Source: Holophagae bacterium
Lineage (GTDB): Bacteria > Acidobacteriota > Thermoanaerobaculia > Thermoanaerobaculales > Sulfomarinibacteraceae
NCBI GenBank assembly: GCA_030637505.1
Contig: DAOWGJ010000072.1
Span: 1-7,995 of the forward strand
Length of the DNA: 7,995 nt
Direction of reading: 5' to 3'
Position numbers and translations under genes: made by a program. Positions 1 through 3,998 of the stretch are shown here, in pieces; the first letter of the stretch is position 1, and the number at the start of each line of letters is the position of its first letter. The notes under the pieces were generated by a model. That model was not told the DNA's origin, did not search any database, and saw only the letters and a program-made list of their open reading frames with translations.

Positions 1-1
1 A

Positions 2-61
2 CTCGAAGTCATCCTGAGGGAGAATCCCCTGTTTCATCAGGAGCAGTACGAGGTGGACTAG
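2..61 (+). CDS. C-terminal end of an unidentified protein, possibly a transposase
   Basis: An open frame enters from the left edge and ends at TAG (59-61), giving 19 residues, LEVILRENPLFHQEQYEVD. It is the only plausible plus-strand coding sequence, opposite in direction to every recognised gene here. I do not recognise the family and the fragment shows no motif. The idea that it is the end of a mobile-element protein rests only on context: a hairpin-rich non-coding tract and a broken gene lie directly downstream. It could equally be the end of an ordinary gene or a chance frame. Confidence 0.3.
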   Translation, partial: LEVILRENPLFHQEQYEVD

Positions 62-76
62 CCCGCGCCGGAAGGA

Positions 77-112
77 TTGTGAGCCGTATTGGCCGGTAAT
101 AGGAACTCACAA
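77..112 (+). other. Stem-loop 1 after the plus-strand stop codon
   Basis: Arms TTGTGAG (77-83) and CTCACAA (106-112) are perfect complements. Inside them, CC...TATT pairs with AATA...GG around a GGCCGGT loop, giving roughly 13 pairs with small bulges. It begins 15 bases after the TAG stop. There is no T-run after it, so it is not a classical intrinsic terminator. Confidence 0.55.
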
Positions 113-129
113 GACCAGGTGACCCGAAG

Positions 130-157
130 CCAATCCGGCCCCGAAGGCCGGGGTTGG
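130..157 (+). other. Stem-loop 2, very GC-rich
   Basis: CCGGCC (135-140) and GGCCGG (146-151) form a perfect six-pair stem around CCGAA. Outer CCAA (130-133) pairs with TTGG (154-157) across a small asymmetric internal loop. No T-tract follows on either strand, so termination is not obvious. It is the second of at least three hairpins in this non-coding tract. Confidence 0.55.
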
Positions 158-223
158 AATCCAGGGTCCGGGACGGTGGGCAGCGCCAAAAACCAGTGTC
201 AGCGTCAGTGAGCCGCGTCAAGG

Positions 224-247
224 GGAGGCACGGCGATCCGTGACTCC
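224..247 (+). other. Stem-loop 3
   Basis: CACGG (229-233) and CCGTG (238-242) pair around CGAT. The stem continues past one G/A mismatch with GGAG (224-227) and CTCC (244-247), giving nine pairs. A further dyad, TTGAATT (281-287) against AATTCAA (298-304), lies just inside the proposed element end and could be a protein-binding site. Confidence 0.5.
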
Positions 248-300
248 GTCCCGACCCAATAGGGCTCGAGGTCTGCGGGGTTGAATTCCGGTAGGGAAAT

Positions 301-546
301 TCAATAATGTCCCTTTCTTGTGACGGAAACCTCCGAATCCTTGAATCTGGAACCAAAATGAATCGAGACCCCTGTCAACTCCCCGATCTCAGAACAGATC
401 TCTCGGGCAGATTTCGGCGAATCAAAGTTGAGCTGGACAGCCGTGTCGGCCCCGGCCGTTAGCTGCGGCGGTGCCTCAGCCTCGGCGCTCCACGATAATC
501 CCAACACCACTACAGCCGCCAAAACTAACGTCAGTCCGTTTTTCAT
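301..546 (-). pseudogene. Truncated secreted protein with STN-like domain fragment
   Basis: The 81-residue product starts with a clear signal peptide: MKNG, then a hydrophobic stretch through about residue 18, then a likely cleavage near AEA at residues 23-25. The mature part, about residues 38-75 (VQLNFDSPKSAREICSEIGELTGVS onward), resembles the beginning of an STN (secretin/TonB short N-terminal) domain. It has the beta-strand, helix, 'TGVSI' pattern, as in secretins, TonB receptors and FecR-like regulators. The domain is not completed: the frame ends at TGA (301-303) with RKGHY, where the sequence changes character. I chose ATG at 544-546 over the GTG at 553-555 because AAAGGAG sits eight bases upstream. 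The STN assignment is by eye. The gene could instead be a genuine small secreted protein, but truncation by insertion fits better. Confidence 0.5.
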
Positions 547-554
547 CACCGTCA

Positions 555-561
555 CTCCTTT
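555..561 (-). promoter_or_regulatory. Ribosome binding site of the truncated secreted protein
   Basis: AAAGGAG on the minus strand lies eight bases before ATG (544-546). It decides the start in favour of this ATG over the upstream in-frame GTG at 553-555, which falls inside the site. Confidence 0.65.
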
Positions 562-597
562 CGAGAACCAGAACTCCGATAGGTTCAGGCGCAGGAA

Positions 598-657
598 CTA
601 TGCCACCCGGTAGAGGCACGGCTCCGGCCCTTGGGCGTTGCATCCGCCGCCCCTATT
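598..657 (-). promoter_or_regulatory. Structured leader, weakly like a c-di-GMP-I (GEMM) riboswitch
   Basis: On the minus strand this leader of the secreted-protein gene contains GGATGCAACGCC, later CTACCGGGTGGC, separated by GC-rich pairing segments. GGGCG pairs with CGCCC, and TGCC pairs with GGCA. The order and spacing recall the GACGCAAAGCC and GGTAGCCGGGTTGCC blocks of GEMM class riboswitches. The canonical upstream GGCAAACC block and its stem are missing. GEMM aptamers often precede secreted or surface protein genes, which fits the neighbour. A covariance-model search would settle it; this is a weak call. Confidence 0.25.
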
Positions 658-681
658 GAAGAGACATTCTGCTGATTTCTT

Positions 682-716
682 CCTTTTTTGTGCCTTTTTG
701 TGGCTATTTCTTTGTG
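682..716 (-). repeat. A-rich degenerate short repeat downstream of mqnC
   Basis: On the minus strand, CACAAAAAGG and CACAAAAAAGG are adjacent (693-702 and 682-692), preceded by a more diverged CACAAAGAAATAGC unit. The stretch is markedly A-rich against GC-rich surroundings, about 20 bases after the mqnC stop. There is no stem followed by a U-run, so it is not a standard terminator. Confidence 0.5.
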
Positions 717-736
717 TTGTTGCGACCCAAATTTGT

Positions 737-1807
737 CTACAGCGCCTCATACAGCGTTCGCCGCTGCCTCGGCTTGAGGCCCGCGTCGGAGATGATGCGT
801 TCCATATCCGCCTGGGACATCCGGTGCACGGCGCCCGCCGCGGCGACGACGTTTTCCTCGAGCATGATCGATCCCAGATCGTCCGCACCGAAGAAGAGCG
901 AGGCTTCACCCATTTTGGGCCCCTGGGTGACCCACGATCCCTGCACATGATCGATGTTGTCCAGAGCCAACCGGGCAATGGCCAGGGTTTTCAGGTAGTC
1001 GTAGCCTCCGGAAGTCGGGACCTCTCCCTCGAGGTCGGTCTGCTGGTCCTGAAAGGTCCAGGGGATGAAGGCCGTAAATCCACCGGTTTCATCCTGGAGG
1101 TCCCGGATGCCCATCAGGTGCTCCACCCGGGCGCTGATCGGCTCACCGACCCCGAACATCATCGTGGCCGTCGTTCGCAGATCGAGATCATGCGCCTCCC
1201 GGTGCACATCGAGCCAAACTCTCGTCGGCGCCTTGGCCCTGGAGAGAATGCGCTTGCGCGTTTCGTCTTCCAGGATTTCGGCACCGCCACCGGGGATGGA
1301 ATCGAGCCCGGCATCCATCATCCGCTGGATGACTTCACGGACCGGTCGCCGTTCGACCTTTGCGATGTACCAGATTTCGGGAACGGAAAAAGCATGAAGG
1401 TGGATCTGCGGGAAGGTGCGCTTGAGAGAGCGCAGCATGGTCTCGTAGTCCTTGAGACCGATGTCCGGGTGAACGCCCCCCTGGAGGAGAATCCCGGTAC
1501 CGCCGGCCGCGACGGTCTCAGCAACCTTCTCGCCGATCTCATCAGCCGACAGCACGTAGGCCTCTTCGTGCCCCGCCGGTCGATAGAATGCACAGAAGCG
1601 GCATCGATAGACGCAGACATTGGTGTAGTTGATGTTGCGGTCGATGATGTAGGTTGCCTCGGCGCCATCGGTTTTCTTGCGGCGTACGCTTGCAGCGGCC
1701 TGACCGAGTTCCAGTAAATCGCCTTTCTCGAACAGTGCCGAGATGTCCGCCGGCCCGAGACGCCGGCCGTTGATCACCGCATCGAGAATCTGACCCGCCG
1801 ATATCAC
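737..1807 (-). CDS. mqnC: Cyclic dehypoxanthinyl futalosine synthase (radical SAM)
   Basis: MqnC is a radical S-adenosylmethionine enzyme of the futalosine route to menaquinone. It cyclises dehypoxanthinyl futalosine to its spiro cyclic form in the cytosol. Counting from the GTG at 1805-1807 (356 residues), the signature RNINYTNVCVYRCRFCAFYR spans about residues 58-77, with CX3CX2C cysteines 65, 69 and 72 for the [4Fe-4S] cluster. Downstream are LLQGGVHP (about 108-115), the IPGGGAEI block (171-178), and a C-terminal GSWVTQGPKMG...SLFFGADDLG segment typical of MqnC. The NYTNVC form argues against MqnE. The frame is open to TAG at 1853-1855, so TTG 1837, GTG 1828 and TTG 1822 are alternative starts. 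I prefer 1807 because GGGGG lies eight bases upstream and the N-terminus then matches the family. No other mqn gene is visible here. Confidence 0.9.
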   Translation of the reverse strand: MISAGQILDAVINGRRLGPADISALFEKGDLLELGQAAASVRRKKTDGAEATYIIDRNINYTNVCVYRCRFCAFYRPAGHEEAYVLSADEIGEKVAETVAAGGTGILLQGGVHPDIGLKDYETMLRSLKRTFPQIHLHAFSVPEIWYIAKVERRPVREVIQRMMDAGLDSIPGGGAEILEDETRKRILSRAKAPTRVWLDVHREAHDLDLRTTATMMFGVGEPISARVEHLMGIRDLQDETGGFTAFIPWTFQDQQTDLEGEVPTSGGYDYLKTLAIARLALDNIDHVQGSWVTQGPKMGEASLFFGADDLGSIMLEENVVAAAGAVHRMSQADMERIISDAGLKPRQRRTLYEAL

Positions 1808-1815
1808 CGGCCGGA

Positions 1816-1864
1816 CCCCCAACCCCACATCCTGCAACCCGTCCCCTGACCCCTAAACCCGCCC
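1816..1864 (-). promoter_or_regulatory. G-run-rich mqnC leader, possible G-quadruplex
   Basis: Read on the minus strand this stretch has seven runs of three to five G: at 1862-1864, 1858-1860, 1850-1853, 1843-1846, 1838-1840, 1823-1826 and 1816-1820. The first five are separated by loops of one to four bases, satisfying the standard G-quadruplex pattern. It covers the candidate mqnC start codons and ribosome binding region, so folding of DNA or mRNA could affect mqnC translation. Function is inference. Confidence 0.5.
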
Positions 1865-2036
1865 TTCTCACCACTGGTCGTCGCGAGAGGCTCAAGACGC
1901 CGTGAGATTCGGCGTTCTCGCAAGATGAGCGAGCGAAGGCGTACTTGCGGTACGTTGAGCGAGCGAATCGAGAAAGCGGCGAAGATCATGGTGTATTGAG
2001 CCTCGTAGTAGATCGGTGGTGAGAAGGTCGGGTTAA
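1854..2036. mobile_element. MITE-like nested palindromic element with terminal inverted repeats
   Basis: The 183-base element fills the gap between rho and mqnC. Its outer 21 bases (1854-1874 against 2016-2036) match as inverted repeats at 19 of 21 positions, including the perfect block CTTCTCACCAC. After 11-12 diverged bases the arms match again at GAGGCTCAA (1887-1895 and 1996-2004). Inside are further dyads: ACGCCG/CGGCGT (1897-1902, 1910-1915), TTCTCG/CGAGAA (1915-1920, 1969-1974), and a central CGTAC-TTGCG-GTACG (1940-1954). A direct repeat TGAGCGAGCGAA (1926-1937, 1956-1967) flanks the centre. It has no coding capacity. The right end covers the rho TAA stop and the left end supplies the in-frame TAG upstream of mqnC. 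The form is that of a non-autonomous element or dispersed palindromic repeat family; copy number cannot be seen here. Confidence 0.7.
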
Positions 2037-3394
2037 CCCTGCGACATACCTTCCAGGAAATCTCTGTTGGTATCGGCCTTTGAGAGGCGCTCGAGGAGCA
2101 ACTCCATCGCCTCCACCGGGGACAGTGAGGCCAGGACCTTGCGCAAGACCCAGATCCGCCGCAGTTCCCACTCGTCGATCAGCAGCTCTTCTTTTCGAGT
2201 TCCGGACTTGTGAATGTCGATCGAGGGGAAGACTCGGCGCTCGACCAGTTTCCGGTCGAGATGGACCTCCATGTTACCCGTACCCTTGAACTCCTCGAAG
2301 ATGACATCGTCCATTCGGCTGCCGGTGTCAACCAAGGCTGTTCCGCAGATGGTCAGGCTTCCGCCCTCTTCAATGTTTCGCGCCGCTCCGAAAAAGCGCT
2401 TCGGCTTTTGGAGGGCGTTGGAATCCACACCGCCGGACAGAACTTTGCCGGACGGTGGTACGACGGTATTGTAGGCCCTGGCCAGCCGGGTGATCGAGTC
2501 CAGGAGAATGACGACGTCGTGCTTGTGCTCGACCAGTCTTTTGGCCTTTTCGATGACCATCTCCGCCACATGGACGTGCCGGACAGCGGGCTCGTCGAAG
2601 GTTGAGGAAATCACCTCACCCTTGACTGAGCGTTGCATGTCGGTGACCTCCTCCGGCCTCTCGTCGATCAGCAACACGATCAAAGTGATTTCGGGATGAT
2701 TGGTCGTGATGGAGTTGGCGATGGCCTGCAACATCATGGTCTTGCCGGTCCTCGGAGGCGCCACGATGAGTCCGCGTTGGCCCTTGCCCAGGGGCGTCGT
2801 CAGATCCATCACCCTCGAGGTCATGTTCTCCTTGAGTTCCAGCTTGATCCGGTCTTCGGGATATAGCGGCGTCAGGTTGTCGAACATCACTTTTTCGATC
2901 GCCGCCTCCGGCGGCTCGAAGTTGATCGCCTCAACCTTGATCAGCGCGAAATACCGTTCACCCTCCTTCGGCGGTCGAATCTGCCCGGAGACCGTGTCGC
3001 CCGTGTTGAGGTTGAAGCGGCGGATCTGCGAGGGGGAGACATAAATGTCGTCGGGCCCCGGCAAATAGTTGTATTCCGGCGCCCTCAAGAAACCGAAGCC
3101 CTCCGGCAGAACCTCCAACACGCCTTCGCCGAAGATCAGGCCCTCACGCTCGGTCTGCCTCTGGAGGATTCCGAAGATCAGGTCTTGCCGCCGCATCCCG
3201 GCAGGGCTATCCACCCCTACAGCCCGGGCAGCACTTGACAGTTCGTTGATGGTCATATCCTTGAGCTGCTTCAAGTTGACCCGGCCTTCTTCGGCCGCTT
3301 TCGCCGCCTGCTGCTCGTATTTCTCGATCTCGTCGTCGAGATCGAGGGGGATTACGAGGGTCTCATCTTGTGCGTTCTTCTTCTTCCTTGCCAT
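2033..3394 (-). CDS. rho: Transcription termination factor Rho
   Basis: Rho is a hexameric RNA-dependent ATPase that loads on unstructured nascent RNA and terminates transcription. The 453-residue product has a lysine-rich start and a short charged segment (residues 1-45). The Rho N-terminal helical domain follows (about 46-80), then the cold-shock-like RNA-binding domain with RNP1-like GFGFLR (99-104). Next come the P-loop APPRTGKT (212-219), the catalytic and bicyclomycin-site block DERPEEVTDM (244-253), the Q-loop SVKGEV, Walker B VVILLDSITRLARAYN (294-309), and the R-loop region FEEFKGTGNMEV (367-377). Compared with about 419 residues in E. coli, the extra length is N-terminal. ATG at 3392-3394 is chosen because AGGAGA lies six bases upstream; an upstream in-frame start at 3451 lacks this. 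The first 32 bases overlap engB. The TAA stop lies within the terminal repeat of the downstream element. Confidence 0.97.
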   Translation of the reverse strand: MARKKKNAQDETLVIPLDLDDEIEKYEQQAAKAAEEGRVNLKQLKDMTINELSSAARAVGVDSPAGMRRQDLIFGILQRQTEREGLIFGEGVLEVLPEGFGFLRAPEYNYLPGPDDIYVSPSQIRRFNLNTGDTVSGQIRPPKEGERYFALIKVEAINFEPPEAAIEKVMFDNLTPLYPEDRIKLELKENMTSRVMDLTTPLGKGQRGLIVAPPRTGKTMMLQAIANSITTNHPEITLIVLLIDERPEEVTDMQRSVKGEVISSTFDEPAVRHVHVAEMVIEKAKRLVEHKHDVVILLDSITRLARAYNTVVPPSGKVLSGGVDSNALQKPKRFFGAARNIEEGGSLTICGTALVDTGSRMDDVIFEEFKGTGNMEVHLDRKLVERRVFPSIDIHKSGTRKEELLIDEWELRRIWVLRKVLASLSPVEAMELLLERLSKADTNRDFLEGMSQG

Positions 3395-3998
3395 GTACCG
3401 TCTCCTGTTGCAGGTCTTTCCAAAGCCCCGCCATTCTTTCGATTGCTTCAAGAACTTCCCGTCGGCCTTCGCCTGAGGTGACGCTGGTCACCAGTGGCCG
3501 AGTCGGGAGGTCCAGCTGTTTCTGAATCTCATCCTGCATCTGTCGCCGTTTGCTGCGTCCGACCTTGTCGCCCTTGGTCAGGACGACCAGGCGGTTGTGG
3601 CCCGCCGCCGTCAAGAATGACTGAAGTTCCAAATCCAACGCGCTGGGCCCGTGCCGAACGTCGATCAGGGCCACGACGCCGGCCAGACGTTCCTCTCCGC
3701 TGAGGTAGGCGCCCAGTTCCCGACCCCACTGGTCCCTCAGGTGCCGAGCCACTTTGGCGTAGCCGTAACCCGGAAGATCGACCATGTAGAAGTTTCGGTT
3801 GACCAGGAAAAAGTTCAACGTCCGTGTTTTTCCCGGGGCCTTGGCCACCTTGGCCATATTCTGTCGGAACAGCCAATTTAACAGGCTGGACTTTCCCACG
3901 TTGGAACGGCCGGCAACGGCGATGTGCGGAAACCACTCCTTCGGGCGTGTCGACGCCTTGAGGAAAGAACCCTTGAAACTGACTGAACGAATCTCCAT
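3363..3998 (-). CDS. engB: Ribosome biogenesis GTPase EngB (YsxC/YihA)
   Basis: EngB is a small TRAFAC-class GTPase needed for late assembly of the 50S ribosomal subunit. The 211-residue sequence has the G1 P-loop GRSNVGKS (30-37), a G2 region with PGKTRTLNFF (55-64), G3 DLPGYG (74-79), G4 TKGD (141-144), and a G5-like SVTSGEG (172-178). The length matches the family except for a charged tail, HGKEEEERTR, encoded in the overlap with rho. The start ATG directly follows the lon stop (TGAATG), with only a weak GGTGG eight bases upstream inside lon, so translation probably depends on ribosomes finishing lon. The 3' end overlaps rho by 32 bases in another frame. A lon-engB pairing is known in several bacterial lineages. 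Confidence 0.96.
   Translation of the reverse strand: MEIRSVSFKGSFLKASTRPKEWFPHIAVAGRSNVGKSSLLNWLFRQNMAKVAKAPGKTRTLNFFLVNRNFYMVDLPGYGYAKVARHLRDQWGRELGAYLSGEERLAGVVALIDVRHGPSALDLELQSFLTAAGHNRLVVLTKGDKVGRSKRRQMQDEIQKQLDLPTRPLVTSVTSGEGRREVLEAIERMAGLWKDLQQETVHGKEEEERTR
3401..3406 (-). promoter_or_regulatory. Ribosome binding site of rho, inside engB
   Basis: AGGAGA on the minus strand ends six bases before the rho ATG (3392-3394). It sits within the last codons of engB, fixes the rho start, and implies that rho is translated from an engB-containing transcript. Confidence 0.75.

Larger units (their letters stand above)
1..312 (+). mobile_element. Possible right end of an insertion element
   Basis: Three things suggest this is the terminus of an element extending off the left edge. 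A plus-strand coding frame ends at 61. About 240 bases of hairpin-rich non-coding DNA follow. A secreted-protein gene on the minus strand loses its reading frame exactly where this tract begins (around 301-312). The proposed terminus, read into the element on the minus strand, starts near GGGACATTATTGAATTTCC, and a second GGAATTCAA copy lies just inside it. No target-site duplication or opposite end can be seen, so the boundary and family are inferred. Confidence 0.35.

Noticed and set aside
81..112. Group II intron domain V (the tract starts GAGCCGTATT)
   Set aside because: The 5' half resembles domain V, but the GNRA-type loop and the complementary TACGGTTC strand are absent, and the upstream peptide does not look like an intron-encoded reverse transcriptase end.
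9..356. Minus-strand open frame of 115 codons across the left non-coding tract
   Set aside because: Its translation is rich in Pro, Ser and Arg without domain features, runs through several strong hairpins, and overlaps the better-supported STN fragment in another frame.
638..1717. Long plus-strand open frame of 359 codons opposite mqnC
   Set aside because: It lies antisense to a clearly conserved radical SAM gene, its translation shows no recognisable motif, and it is explained by GC-rich codon bias on the other strand.
737..1837. Aminofutalosine synthase MqnE instead of MqnC
   Set aside because: The RNINYTNVC context and the C-terminal GSWVTQGPK...LFFGADDLG segment fit MqnC better than MqnE.
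3395..3451. Upstream in-frame start for rho adding 19 residues
   Set aside because: The ATG at 3394 has AGGAGA six bases upstream and begins with a normal Rho N-terminus; the extension lies within the coding sequence of engB and has no clear ribosome binding site.
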